From the NCBI GenBank assembly GCA_027943335.1, contig BSBK01002929.1, positions 744,001 through 808,000 of the forward strand: DNA of 64,000 nt, in the 5' to 3' direction. Shown one piece after another: positions 35,641 through 48,527 of this stretch. The notes beneath the pieces were generated by a model that saw only the letters and a program-made list of their open reading frames with translations, made no database searches and had not been told where the DNA came from. The stretch comes from Chamaecyparis obtusa. Taxonomy: Eukaryota > Streptophyta > Pinopsida > Cupressales > Cupressaceae. How positions within the stretch are numbered: position 1 is the first letter of the stretch; every line of letters begins with the position of its first letter. A program made the position numbers and the translations under genes.

Positions 35641-37978
35641 AGAAAATTGCATTTCTTGCCTCATATTATTTTATTTTATTTTTTTTGACAATTTTCATGC
35701 GTTGTCTGTACTTCCGTGCATCATTGTCACAAAGTCTCGCGTGAAGTTCCTCACTATATCAAACAAAGTTTTTTTGGTATTAGCATTTATGCGTGCAACA
35801 AATGCATTTTCTCGCACGGGCCTATGTACTTCCTTGTGTGGGTTTGGTACTTTCTTGCATGGCAGTATGTACTGTCTTGTGTGACAATCTAATAGCAAAG
35901 ATCTAAATTTCCAGATTTGCTAGTCTTACTTGTTTTTTCCTAACATTAATTCTTGTTGTGGTTTATTTCCCTGATTCTAATTGCTAAGGTAGCATAGCAT
36001 TAGATTGCAGATCTTTGGACCTAAGGTGAGTTTTTATAATCTTTATAACATTTGGATTTTGGGCATAAAATGAATCTCTCATGTGTCTAGCTTGAGTGTT
36101 TATTGCTTTCATAGATCACACTTTCAATTTTGGGCTCTAAAAAAGAACATAGATTCACTTTTTTGCATATATGTTTCATATAGTAATTAGACCTATGAAC
36201 ACTATTTGTGGTGTTCTTGAGAGAGTGGGTTTCTTGTGAAGCTCTTCTTGACAATAGAACCCCTTGTAGGTAGGGAAGGATATTTTTATTATCTCACAAT
36301 CTTACTTGGTTTAGTCCTCAACATTGATCATTACATTCTCTCTTGGTCCCACTTAGAGAGCTCAATAGACATTTTTGTTGACATCATGAACCTTGGTGAG
36401 GTGGTTGCAATCTTAGCATGTCAATGAGTCTATTTTCTATGTTTGTGTGAAGTGAAGAGGCTAGTGGATTATGCTCTACTCCCTTTTTGGGTAGTACTAA
36501 AAACTTAGATCCTTGAAGCTAAACCAAGTCCCCATGTGGTCCTTTTTGTGAGTCACTTTGTTAGAAAGGATTAACCATAGTGAACATTCCCTTTATTGGG
36601 TCAACCATGTGGACGGTACCTCAAGTGGTAATAGCCATTTTTGTCGTGGTAGCAACAACCACTATATAAATGTCCTTGTGGAAGAAATCTCCATGGGTGT
36701 AGTTTATTATTGGGTTGTCAGATCTCCTTAGTATCTCCGATTGATTAAATTATCAGAATATGTCAAAACCCCAATGTGCCTGGATTGGAGTTCACCCTCT
36801 TGAGATTGCAAAAGTTGCAGAGTCAAACCATTACTAAGAACCATAGTGCAACCAAATTTTTACTTGTTGTGACTATGTGAGTGATTGGAAAAACATTTTG
36901 AGAACATACACAAGTAGAATTTTTAAGGAGTAGCACACTAAGTCACTATTCTTGTTCATGTGCAAGTTTGCTTTGTCCCTTGCCCATTGTTTGAAGACAT
37001 TTTTTTCTTGAACTCCTTGATTTCTTTCTTGCATGCTTGATTGATGATACAAATCTGTTGATGTATTTACCTGATCTTTTAAAAATGAACAAAAACTGAG
37101 TTCCTAAGTTTACAAACTTGCTCTCAAGCGGTATGATCCTGTTTTGTCACCTAGCTCTGTGCACATTCTCATGCGAGCCTAGCATTTTCTCATGTGAGAT
37201 TTCATTTTCTCACATGATCCCTAGCATTTCTTCATGTGGGACTGCATTCCCTCATGTGACACTATCCTGCAGTATGTCAAAATAGTGAGCTGATTTGTGT
37301 CATTTCCAGTCTTCCTTGGTTGATCTAGATTATAGTAGGTCACTTACCTCACTGTTGGAAGCCTATTTTCACCTTGGGTTCCTATGTCTTGACCTCTTGG
37401 ATTAGTATTCTTTGATTTCACAAGTGACCTTTCTTGGAATCAGTTAGTTAGAAGTCATCCTTGTTGAGAAAGTAAACCTTTAGATTCTTTGATAACTTGC
37501 TTGGAGAGTTTCACTAATCTCTTGTCCAATTCACTTCCATCCAAAATCAATTTCAATCAAATATAATTTGGGTAAATCATCCTCCTAATCCATATGTGTT
37601 AGGATACTTATCCATTCATTGGGAACCTCTGTGGCAGTGTTGGTTTATACCTTTTGCAAAAATTATATCTTATCACCTCTCTTTTGGACAATTGAATGCT
37701 TTTACTATCCTGGTTTGGTACCAATGTTTCCTAGGGTCATCTTATCACCTAGGATCTTTTCTTTCATGTTGGTTACAACAAGATATCAAGTAAATCAAGG
37801 AAAATGACCTCAAGTAGTCTTTGACCAATTACCCTTAGTTCAAACTCACCAAAAACATAAGGGAAAAGAGCCTGTCTTTGATCAATCCCCTAGGAATACC
37901 TTAGAAGCTTGGTTTGATCCCAGGAGTAATCTTAGCGATTTGAGCACATCCTTAGCACCTTCTCAATTAGATATGGAT
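35641..37978 (+). other. Element B leader with two motif clusters
   Basis: Noncoding leader. Cluster 1 (about 35694-35885) repeats words such as TCTCGCGTGAAG, TCTCGCACGGG, CTTGTGTGGG and CTTGTGTGAC. Cluster 2 (about 37165-37262) has five copies, including TTCTCATGCGAG, TTCTCATGTGAG and CCTCATGTGAC. The segment between (about 36230-36850) resembles the leader of C at 49560-50230 (GTCCTTGTGGAAGAAATCTC). Short frames here are not supported as genes. Confidence 0.68.
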
Positions 37979-39919
37979 ATGAGTTATACAATGACTCGAA
38001 GGGAGAGGGAAGAAATGGATAAAAGTCTTGACAACATATTGGAAAGACATACAGATAACATTCTGTTTGGTAGTTCCTCTAATGAAAATTGACCAATTTC
38101 ACCCTTTATCTCAACCAAGTATTTGGATGCACACCAAAGGGCTGAAAGGGAAATGAAGATGTCCTATCAAGAAGAGCAATCACAACATGACAGTCAAGAT
38201 GATGAACCTTATGATACTCATGTGAATGCAGCATATACCAATGACTTGTTTAAACATTCAAGACCAAGTTCACTGCTCCAAACAACTTCAAGATACACAA
38301 GTGAAAGACTCAAAAGGATTGAGTGTGAAAAGAAAGCCTTCCTAGATGAACAATCTACAAAGGAAGAGAAAATTAGACTCCTAGAGTTAGAAAGACAAGC
38401 CTTATTGGAAATAGAAAGGAGAGCCACACAAGAAGAGAAAGATAGAATCTTGGCTCAACAACTCAATGATCAATACAACAACATGTGTGTTGGTGGTGGA
38501 AACAAATCTCCTCCATCCAATCCTCCTAAGACTCCACAAAGTAGAAGGTATTCAAGATCACCTTCATGATCTCCTAGCCCTAGAGGAAGAAGGGCTTCAC
38601 AACAAGAGCATTATAGGAGAAAAACACCTCCTAGGAACTTAAAACAACCTTCTCAACATCCTCAACATGGTTCACAATATGGGGGTAGTAGCTCAAGTCT
38701 TGACCTTGACTCCCAAGATTTCATGAAGATACAACAAGAACCACTCTTCCAACAGTATGTGGAGAGATACTTGGAGTAAAACAAAGACAAGTTCCTAGAG
38801 AGTTTAATCAACAAAGGTGCTAAAGTCCCTTACAACTTTGATGTGGACAGAAAGATCAAGAAGCAAGGTCCATCTCAAGATGAGAAGATCAATCAACTTC
38901 AGAGTATGATGGAAAAGATGTTGGCACCCAAGATTTCATTCAATCTTGATTCAATTTGTCCCAATCCTTTTGACAAGAGTGTGAGTATGAAAGATTTTCC
39001 TAGAAAAGTTGATATTCCCCAATATCACAAGTATGATGGTAATGGAGATCCACATGATCATGTGCGTCAGTTTTATATTATGAGTTTTGAGTTCCATCAA
39101 GATGACTCATACCTCATGAGATTGTTCCCAAGGAGTCTTAAGGGTCAAGTGATGGAATGGTTCACTAACATAACTCCCCCTGTCAAGAATTTCAAAGAGC
39201 TTGTCCATAGATTTGTCCAACACTTTGCATACAATCTTTCAAGATCTGTCACCATGTTGGACTTATGCAACTTAAAGCAACATCAAGGGGAATCCTTTGT
39301 CACTTTCTTGCAAAGGTGGAGACAATAGTTCTCTTGCTACTCTAGGACCATTCCTAAAGATGAGAAGATTGACATCCTTATTAGAAACTTGGTTCCTAAG
39401 ATGTGGTATGAAGTTAGGAAAATGGACTTTGATTCCTTTGACACCATGGTTGAAACTGCATGTAGGATTAAGGATGTTTTTAAAGAACAAGGAATTTTGG
39501 CCAACAACAAAAACAACAAAAATGGTCAAAATAACCACAACTCTAATAAGGATAAAGGGAAAAATTCACATTGGAATAGGAACAAACAAATGATCAATGA
39601 TGGAGTTGTGGACTCTTCTCAACCCAAGGATCAAGCTATTCTTCACTTGTCTAGTGTTGTTCAAGCTATGAAGCTCAATTCATCTAACCAACAAGAGTAC
39701 AAGCCAAGATATCAAGATAAGCCCAAGAAAGAGAGGTGTCAGTTTGCAAAACTTGGTGATTCATATGAGGATGTCTTCAAAACACTCATTTCCAACAAAC
39801 TTGTGCATCTTCAAGATCCTGCAAAGCATCATATACCAGATGTTAAGCCACATTGGTGGGATGAGAAAGCTTTTTGCAAATTTCATAATGATATTGGACA
39901 TAATATTGAAAACTATTGA
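37979..39919 (+). pseudogene. gag: Element B gag (broken by stops only)
   Basis: One frame with stops near 38090 and at 38567, 38777, 39326 and 39917. The N-terminal region includes a charged coiled coil (38290-38480, LLELERQALLEIERRATQEE) and an Arg/Ser/Pro-rich stretch. The Gag core is at about 38940-39330 (DSICPNPFDKSV, GDPHDHVRQF, FVTFLQRWRQ). The C-terminal knuckle CKFHNDIGHNIENY (near 39875) keeps the first Cys and both His, but its last Cys is now Tyr. The start codon is uncertain because the frame is open further upstream. Confidence 0.82.
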
Positions 39920-40269
39920 AAACTTAAGCATATCATCCAAGATCTGATTGAGAATGGAAAACTTCAAATAGATGGGTTGAACACCAATGCTGATCATAAG
40001 GCTTTCAAAGAACCTTTGCCCAAGTTTTAGAAGGGGGAAACCTCTTAACCTAAGAATGGCAAGGCTAATATCAATTACACCTACACAGCTGCGGAGAATG
40101 TTGTCAATGTGCTTGAAGTTGTAGAAGAAAATGTCAATATGATGAGAAATAAAGATCCCTATGGTTATGATCTAGACATGGACTCTCCTCCTATCTTTAA
40201 TGAAGAACCTATCATGGTGCTAAGGGGTCCTAACTCTAGAATGTCATCCAAAGCTCTTAATGTTGTGAC

Positions 40270-41337
40270 ATGAATTCAAGGTCCCATTGTCATTAGATGA
40301 CCTAGTTCAAGTCAACCCAATAAACCAAAGAAAGTGGCATCCAAGAATGTCAGCACAAAATTGGCTATGAATCCTAAATTGAGTTATAATCTTGTCGATC
40401 AATTACAGAGAACCCCAGCTTAGATTTCAATCTTTGAGCTCTTAGAGTTGTCCCTGAGACACAAGCAAGTCCTTGAGGATGCCTTGTGCATAGCGAATGT
40501 CCCTAACAACTTAGATGTCGATCAATTCCAAAACATGGTTAATCATATTGCTAGCCCTCATTACCTTACCTTTTTGAAGGATGATGATAAAGCTTTGAGC
40601 CACCCACACAATCTCACCCTTCATATTGAATTCATGATCCACAAAACCCATGTCAGGTGTGTGTTGATAGATGGGGGTGTTGGGCTTAATATTTGTTCCT
40701 TAAGTCTTTTGAAGATATTGGTTTATTCTAAACAAGTCATAGATACCAGAAAGAAGATCACTATAAAAGCCTATATGAGGCAGAAAGAAGTTACAAGGGG
40801 TTGGTCATTCTTCCTGTTAGGATTGGCCCTATTGAGAAGGATATTTTGTTTCAAATTGTTGATGTTGGTCCTCTGACATACAACATCTTAATTGGTAGAC
40901 CATGGATCCCTGATATGCAAGCAGTGTCATCTACCTACCATCAGTGTATTAAGTTCCCCTACAATGGAGTAGAAATTTGTATACTGGGGGATAGCACTTT
41001 ATTTGTCAACTCAATTTTAGCAAGTGCTCATGTTCCCCTTAATAGAGAAGCAGAAGATTTCAATGCAGTCTTAATAGAATGCAAAGACAAATTCAAGTCA
41101 ATAGACCTTGGGGTAGGGGGGTATCAACTTAACTCTTTTACAAAGATTCCAGTTTCACCTAGGTCTTATGGAAAAGCTTCACAAGAAATGAGACCTTTCT
41201 CTTCAGCTATGACTTTATTTGGCACATTTGTAGAGTCCTCAGTGCCTATTCAAGATGAGAAAGAAGAGGTGGCTATTAAAGATTGGATTTATAGAGAAGA
41301 CAGATACATGCATAATGAGAACTTCTCTCCCTCTCCT
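40270..41337 (+). pseudogene. Element B protease
   Basis: FQNMVNHI, then CVLIDGGVGLNICS at about 40655-40700, the DGG-type aspartic protease loop. After a frameshift near 40795 it continues with LPVRIGPIEKD and YNILIGRPWIPDMQ. The order is identical to C. It would process the polyprotein. Confidence 0.82.
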
Positions 41338-42684
41338 AAGGCTTATGGAAGAGGGTATACTTTTGTCAAATAGATGGGCTATCCTGGACATGGCCCTCTT
41401 AGTCACAGATTGGATGCTAGAGCTAAACCCCTTGATCATGTTTTTTTTGGATGTAGGTCTAAGAAGATGGTTGGCCTAGGATTTGTGAATCATAACAAGA
41501 ACACTGATCCTATTCTTGATGAGTCAAATAGTGAAGATGAACCAAAATACATGCCTAATTTGACAAATAAGAAAGATATGTGTGAAGATTGGGTCCCTTC
41601 CACCAATCTCCTTTAGGGAGATTCAGATAATTCAGTCACTCATGTGATAGTTGCAACATTAGAACAAGATGAACCATATGTAGAAGATCCCATCAGAGAA
41701 TGTCAATGTAAGATTATTATTCATTTGATGGAGAGAGATGTTACCCTTGATGACATTAGAGCTTCCACATCAAGATGTCCCAAACCTTCATGGTGTAAAC
41801 ATCCTAGTTGGGATTCAGAAATAGATTCACATGAGTATGAATGGGACTCTCTCTTAGAGCCCTCTATAGTTGACTTGAATGTTGATGTCATCCATACTTA
41901 TACTTCTCAACCTGAAGTAGTTGATGAGTCACATGTAGGATTAGAGGATTTGAACCCACACATTGCCTTAGTGGACAATTCTTCACTTGTTAGGACGAAT
42001 CCTGATTTGGGTAGCTTAGAAGGATACTTGATGGACTCCAACTCTTCGATCACCAGAGATGATATCATTTGTATCCATAACCTTGAAGCATTCATTGACC
42101 TACCTCTTGCTCATCCTAACCTCATTGATTGGTCCCAAGGCTATCAAGAACCTGAGCTCTTAACATTCCAAAATGACTATGAGATAACATGTTACTTGAA
42201 TGCCATTAAACCTGTAGTCTCTTCCACCAGTGAACCAAATACCAGCATGATAGATCTAGACATCAAGTACCTTAGTCACAAAAAAACAAGAAAAGAAAAA
42301 GAATAAGAGTTCTAATGGTGAAAACCACTATGTGACGGTGTCAGAACCAAAAAAAAAGTAAAAATAAATGATGTATCCAAGGGTGAAAACCTCTCTGAGG
42401 TGCCTAAGGATGAGTTACTTGATCATCTCCCTAGCTACTTTCAAGACAGATCTTCAGTTCTTGTTGAGCCAACACAAGTAGTCAATTTGGGTATAGATGA
42501 GGCTCCAAAAATAGTACACTTGGCTTAGTCTTTGTCAAAACAAGAAAAGGAAGCCTACACTAAGTTCTTACAAAAAAAGAAGATCAATTTTTCTTGGACA
42601 TATTCAGATATGCTAGGGTTGGACACTAATCTTATCATGCATCACTTGTCCATAGCTCCAGGTGTAAAACTAGTCAAATAAAAA
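41338..42684 (+). pseudogene. Element B G-patch and acidic linker
   Basis: The G-patch at 41338-41496 reads AYGRGYTFVK, a TAG at 41371, then MGYPGHGPLSHR and finally MVGLGF. An acidic linker follows (41644-42306). The lysine-rich GEN repeats at 42310-42410 contain the two hairpins. The frame is the same as RT. Confidence 0.72.
42317..42404 (+). other. Element B hairpin pair upstream of RT
   Basis: The second hairpin (42382-42404) pairs CCTC with GAGG and GGTG with TGCC, including wobble pairs. The first (42317-42339) has one mismatch in the inner stem (CCAC against GTGA). Same position and layout as in A and C. Confidence 0.6.
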
Positions 42685-43409
42685 TTGAGAAAGATGCACC
42701 CTCACATAGCTCTTCTAGTCAAAGTAGAATTAGAGAAACTCCTTGGTGCAAGATTCATAAGAGTTATTGACTATGCTGAATGGATATCAAACATTGTACC
42801 AATTTTCAAACATGACAAATCCATTCGAATTTGCATAGATTTTAGAGATGTCAATAGAGCATGCCCAAAGGATGATTTTACACTCCCCAATATAGACATG
42901 ATAGTGTACATGACTGCAGGTTATGAGATTTATTCCTTGATGGATGGTTTTTCTAGATACAATTAGATTAAGATAGCTTCTGAAGATCAAGAAAAGACTG
43001 CATTCACTTGTGCATGGGGTACCTATTGTTGGAACGTTATGCCTTTTGGATTAAAAAATGTAGGAGCCACCTATCAACGAGCCATTTTTCATGACATGAT
43101 GCATCAAAATATGGAAGATTATGTGGATGACACTTTTTCCAAGTCTAAGAAAAGAAACACACACTTAGATGATTTAGAAGTCATTCTAGATCACATGAAA
43201 CAATTTCAACTAAGGTTATATCCTAAAAAGTGTGCATTTGGTGTCACCTCTGGAAAACTACTAGGATTCATCATTTCAGCAAAAGGAATAGAGGTAGACC
43301 CTAAAAAGGTTCAAGCAATCATGGATATGCCACCTCCTAGAAACATTAGTCAAATGAGGAGTCTTCAAGGATGTCTTCAATCCATAAGGAGGTTCATTTC
43401 ACAGTTGGA
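42685..43409 (+). pseudogene. Element B reverse transcriptase (truncated by E)
   Basis: RT with HIALLVKVELEKLL, DFTLPNIDMIVYMTAGY, MPFGLKNVGATYQRA and YVDD at 43120-43131. One stop (near 42964) lies in SRYN*IKI. The connection region reads NISQMRSLQGCLQSIRRF and then FISQL, where it is cut at 43410 by TGTAACACC. Confidence 0.9.
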
Positions 43410-45115
43410 TGTAACACCCCACCAGGGAACCCAAAAGAAACTAACCTAGAACATGATACCAAGTTTAGGTGAATAATTTTTTTTTCTAAAGTTTACAATT
43501 GAGATATACAATCACATGAATGCATTAACCATTATCTCACATAACACACATCACATACATAGGTTACAAAACTAATGGGTCCCATGACGTAGTAGTACTT
43601 TCTAACACAACTCATTAAATAACATCAACAAATGATTCCATAAATTAAATACAACAATTACATCAAAATGATTACATCTCATGAATAATCATAAATCCTA
43701 ATAAACATACATCCACTGCACATGTCGCAGGGTATGTAGTAATTACTCTAACAACTAAATTACAATATCCAAATTAGGTATCACATGCGATACTCTAATA
43801 CAAGATTTACAAAAAAAGAATACATAAATAAAGAACATCAAAGATGAAGTAACATAAGGAATCCAACTACAAGACACCATCAAGCACCAGAACCAGGATG
43901 TCGAATCTCAAATGGTAAAGAATCACTACCACCCGTCCGTGTAGAACTACAAAGATCTATCCCACCGTGCTGAGGAGATAACATCAGACCCCAAATGGAT
44001 AATCAAGTCAAATCAGGAAACACCACTAAGAAAGGAATCCTGATAGCTTACTAACTCAAGGTCAACAAGTATAGTAAAAGGTATGACTCTCTATTCTAGA
44101 GGCAACTGACACATGTAGGATAACTAGACTATGTGTAGGAAGGTGTCATCATGTATGTCTAACCCTTGAGTCTCATCCTGGTAATCACTCTAGATCCTGT
44201 CACTCAAGTGACCATACACGGAATCAATGACTTCTCATACTGACGAAGCCACTAACTATGCCAGAACACACACCTCAATAGGTGGTAAGCATCATCTCAT
44301 CCTCATCTCAGTCTATACTAGCACTCGAGCATGGGAGAGGAAACTATCTTATTAGGTTCATTTATTTTCCCTTAATTTAATTAGGTTATCACTTGTTTAT
44401 AATAACTTACAATAAGTGATCCTGGTAGCCACTTGTGGGCCCCGGTGCTTATTGCAAGCCACCTCCTAACACATATCTAGGTAAACTACCCTAGGCTCAA
44501 AAATCTCTCCTAGATCTAACATGGATAAAAATAAAGAGTCATACATCCAGAATCATCACAAGATTCAGGGAAGACTACATAAACATAATCACTGAATCAC
44601 ATAATACAACATGAGCCTATAAGGTCAACTGGAATATAAAAAGTACACACTCACACCAAACATGATAAACAGCATGAATAATAGATAATTCTCAAGCCTC
44701 TGTCTTTCCTAGATCATCTAGTTCCCATAAAACTGACAAACCCAACATCTAGGAAAGATAAAACCATATTGTAGAAAACAACCGATTTCAGTATAAATAA
44801 TGCATGTACAGATAAAAAAAAATACTTCATACATTTTTAGCATTAAATAAAAGCCCAATTTGATCATATAAATGCATCATATAAAGTTGTTCATATTAAA
44901 ACCAAATTAAGATAAATAACCCATATCAAATCAATTAATCAAACCTAATTTATTGCCCAAAAGACACAAGGTTTAACAACATTGATTAATTTCTAATAAA
45001 AAAATTTTAATATAATAATTTATTCACATGCTTTACTAATGTTTAATAAAATTACCAATAGAATTTATTATTACCCAATAATAATAAATTATAAATAAAA
45101 TTCATTAATGACATT
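43410..45115. mobile_element. Element E: unclassified LTR-like insertion, left part
   Basis: Begins TGTAACACCCC inside the RT gene of B and runs 1.7 kb to the start of C'. It is A/C-rich with no coding signal. The TG start and position suggest an LTR of another family. No second copy, primer site or gene is visible, so family and strand are open. TTGGA (43405-43409) is the expected duplicated flank. Confidence 0.5.
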
Positions 45116-46369
45116 TGTAATACCCCAAAAATGGGCTATAAGTTCATTAATCTCCTACATCTACAAATTCGAATGAAATCGACATCAAAGTCCTAATCTA
45201 AGGCACATCTAAACATCATCGAATCATAATTGATTATCTTAAATTCTGCATCGAGGAATATTCCTAGTAATATTCCTAATCATCATAATTATCTTTAATT
45301 TTATAATTATTTGGCAATAAATCACATTTATCCTAAAATTTGATTAATTAAATATTTTGCATATTTAATTAATTAGATTTAATATTTGCCACTTAATTGT
45401 ATAATTAAATTTAATTCTATCTATTATTAATTGTATTATTTAATTTTGACAATAAATCTAATATCATATGAATAATTGATTAAATTCTTATTTAATTAAT
45501 TAAAGCAAATTGTCATTATTTAATAATATAGTTTTTAATAAAAGTTTGATTAAATAATTGATTAACCCATAAATCAATTGTTTTATTTTTAAAAGCAGTT
45601 AAGTTGGAAATAAATCACTTTATTATTAAATTAATTCATAAATAAAACATGCACAATCATAAAAGCAGACAACTGTCAATTATCAATTAAAACTAAACTC
45701 TATTTTGAGTTAAAACTTAGCTTTTACATGTTTTTGTGACTTATTTATCTGTTATTATAAAATAACTCAAAAATCAACCTGAGTTATTTGAGTGATTTAT
45801 GGCTTTCTTCCATGCACCTCCAAAGCCTTGGATTTCTATAAAAACAAGGCTCAGCCCTTCATAATTGATCTCTCAATCATCTCTCAAATTTGCATCCACA
45901 GGATCTCATAATTGTGCAAACTTATGCTGGAGAATTGGAATTGAAGAATCAAAGCTCTTGCGAATCGACATCTTTGTGAGATCAATCTTATTTTTGTATT
46001 CATATTGCATATCATTGTTAGATTAGCATTGCATATCAATTTTCAATAGCATTCATAGCATATCAATTTCATCTAGCATAGATTCATATCAAGTTTTCAT
46101 TTCTTATTGCATCATAAAATCAAAACAAAAAATAGCTTAATTGCATTCAATCTCTTATCTAGATAAATTGCATTCAAATCTTTCATTTAGGTGTCGTTTA
46201 GGTCACTAATCTCGATTACAATTTGAGAACATCAATCTTGCACCTACTAGAAGGCAGTAAATCGCTTGGTTAGAGTAGATTTCAATTTTGCACGATTTTG
46301 ATTATAGCTAACCTCTAATATTTTACTGAGTGTTGTGTCTATAGATCAGGTACAATTTTCACACACACA
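45116..46369 (+). repeat. LTR of element C'
   Basis: 1254 bp, starting TGTAATACCCC and ending in CACACA, closely matching 47246-48503. TATA-like CTATAAAA at 45836-45843. Confidence 0.88.
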
Positions 46370-46373
46370 TTTC

Positions 46374-46391
46374 TGGTGCCCACCGTGGGGC
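46374..46391 (+). promoter_or_regulatory. Element C' primer-binding site (tRNA-Lys)
   Basis: TGGTGCCCACCGTGGGGC has one difference from the plant tRNA-Lys complement. Confidence 0.88.
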
Positions 46392-47245
46392 AACCCACCT
46401 TTGCATGCTGGTTTTGATGTTTTTGGGAGCTAAAACCCCAAAGTTTCAAAGATTTAATTTTATCTCCCAAACAGCTTATAATTTTTGTCTAAAACTTTTT
46501 TCATAGGTTGGTGACATGTTAGGGAAGCTACAGTAAAAAATTTAGAATTTTTTGAGATGTTTTGAATTTTTAATAATTTTTTTTTGAAATTATAGAAAAA
46601 ATTAATATCTGACGCAAATCAGCATAGTTTTCAGAAATTTTTATATTTTCAGAAAGCTCTTTAAATTTTATAGGGGGTCCATTCTTTGTGTTTTAAATTT
46701 GGATATGATATCATAGCTCAAATAGTCAATTTACAAAAACTGGTCTATTTTGATAAAATGGGTCTGTAGGGCACAAATGAAGAGATTTTTCTAAAATTTT
46801 TGCATTTTTCAAAATATCTTTATTTTTTAGTAGGGGTCTCTATTTTGAATTTCTATTTTTGTGGCCAAAATCATATCAAAAAAATTAGATCTTGTTGACT
46901 AGGTCAAATGCAGTGCAAAAAAAATTTAAATTTTATGATGGGTATGCACTTATTTTTCATATGATTCAATGAATGATATGAGTTGTCATTTGGGTTAATT
47001 GCTGGTTATTATTACTGATAATAATTGATTTTTAGAGCTAACCCTATGGTTTTCATAAGTTGAATATATTTTGCATATCTTGTTTGCTTGTTTGCTTGTT
47101 GGAGAGTTCGTCACTTGCTTGCATGGAAAAGCTCAACAAAAATTGCTAAAAATTAAGTAAAATCTACTAAGTGCATTGCGAGGATCTCAGGTATTCTTCT
47201 TCATCTAATAATATTTTGATTTGGGACTTAAAATAAATCTCTTAT
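46392..47245 (+). other. Element C' leader
   Basis: Noncoding. The first about 740 bp are unrelated to the C leader. They contain a two-copy degenerate unit (46634-46685 and 46789-46847) ending in TAGGGGGTC or TAGGGGTC. The last 105 bp match C. Confidence 0.6.
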
Positions 47246-48503
47246 TGTAATACCCCAAAAATGGGCTATAAGTTCATTAATCTCCTACATCGACAAATCA
47301 AACAAAATCGACATCAAAGTCCTAACTTAAGGCACATCTAACATCATCAAATCATAATTGATTATCTTAAATTCTGCATCGGGGAATATTCCTAGTAATA
47401 TTTCTAATTATCTTAATTATCTTTAATTTAATGATTATTTGGCGATAAATTACATTTATCCTAAGTTTGATTAATTGAATATTTTCATATTTAATTAATT
47501 AGATTTAATATTTGCCACTTAATTATGTAATTAAATTTAATTCTATCTATTATTAATTATATTATTTAATTTTGACAATAAATCAAAATTCCTATCTTTA
47601 ATTGATTAAATTCTTATTTAATTAATTAAAGCATGTTGTCATTATTTAATAATATAATTTTTAATAAAAGTTTGGTAAAATAGTTAATTAACCCATAAAT
47701 TAATTGTTTTATTTCAAAAATCAGTTGAGTTGAGGATAAATCACTTTATTTATTTATTTATTTATTTAATTCTTAATTATTATGCATATTCAAAAGAAAC
47801 AGTTAAACTCCAAATCAGAAAATCAATGCAAGTTATTGACTTTTTGGAACTCAACATCCTTTTGGAGTTCAAAAAGCTGATCTAAACTCTAATTTGAGTT
47901 AAAAAGCTATTTTTGCATGTTTTTGCATGATTTTAAGAATTAACTATCTTTCATGATCAGATAACTCAAAAATCAAGATGAGTTAATTTGAGTGATTTAT
48001 GGCTTTTCCCATGCACCTCCAAAGCCCTGGATTTCTATAAATTAAAGGCTTCAGCTCTTCACAAATCATCTCATATTTTTGCACAATCACGCTGAAGAAT
48101 TGGAATTGAAGAATCAAAGCTCTTGCGAATCGACATCTTTGTGAGATCAATCTTATTTTTTCATTCATATTTCATATCATTGTTAGATTAGCATAGCATA
48201 TCAGTTTTCATATAGATTAATTTCATATTAGTTTTTCATTCATTCTTATTGCATAGAAAAATCCAAAAAAAATAGCTTGATTGCATTTATTTCATATCCA
48301 TCTTTTGCATTCAAATCCTTCATTTAGGTGTCGTCTAGGTCACTGATCTCGATAATAATCTGAGAACATTAATCTCGCACCTATTAGAAGGCAGTAAATC
48401 GCTTGGTTAGATAGCTTTCAATTTTGCACAATTTCGATTATAGCTAACCTCTAATGTTTTACTGAGTGTTGTGTCTATAGATCAGGTACAATTTTCACAC
48501 ACA
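47246..48503 (+). repeat. 5' LTR of element C
   Basis: 1258 bp, closely matching the C' LTR. TATA-like CTATAAAT at 48035-48042. Ends CACACACA before the primer site. Confidence 0.88.
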
Positions 48504-48509
48504 TATTTC

Positions 48510-48527
48510 TGGCGCCCAACGTGGGGC
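48510..48527 (+). promoter_or_regulatory. Element C primer-binding site (tRNA-Lys)
   Basis: TGGCGCCCAACGTGGGGC has one difference from the plant tRNA-Lys complement. Confidence 0.9.

Larger units (their letters stand above)
34615..43409 (+). mobile_element. Element B: Tat-like Ty3/gypsy element, interrupted by E
   Basis: B starts TGTTATATGC inside the D LTR and runs through LTR, tRNA-Lys primer site, leader, gag, protease, G-patch and RT. It then ends abruptly in the RT/RNase H junction (FISQL) where element E begins. Its organisation matches A and C, but the leader motif differs. The RNase H, integrase and 3' end are not in the window. Confidence 0.87.
45116..47245 (+). mobile_element. Element C': relative of C, interrupted in its leader
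   Basis: It comprises an LTR (45116-46369), a tRNA-Lys primer site and 0.85 kb of leader, up to CTTAT where element C begins. The leader end matches the C leader (48980-49084) exactly to ATAAATCTCTTAT. The rest of C' should lie beyond the 3' end of C, outside the window. Confidence 0.8.

Noticed and set aside
37596..37807. Open frames in the B leader before gag
   Set aside because: No homologous frame in the A or C leaders, and composition is that of noncoding leader.
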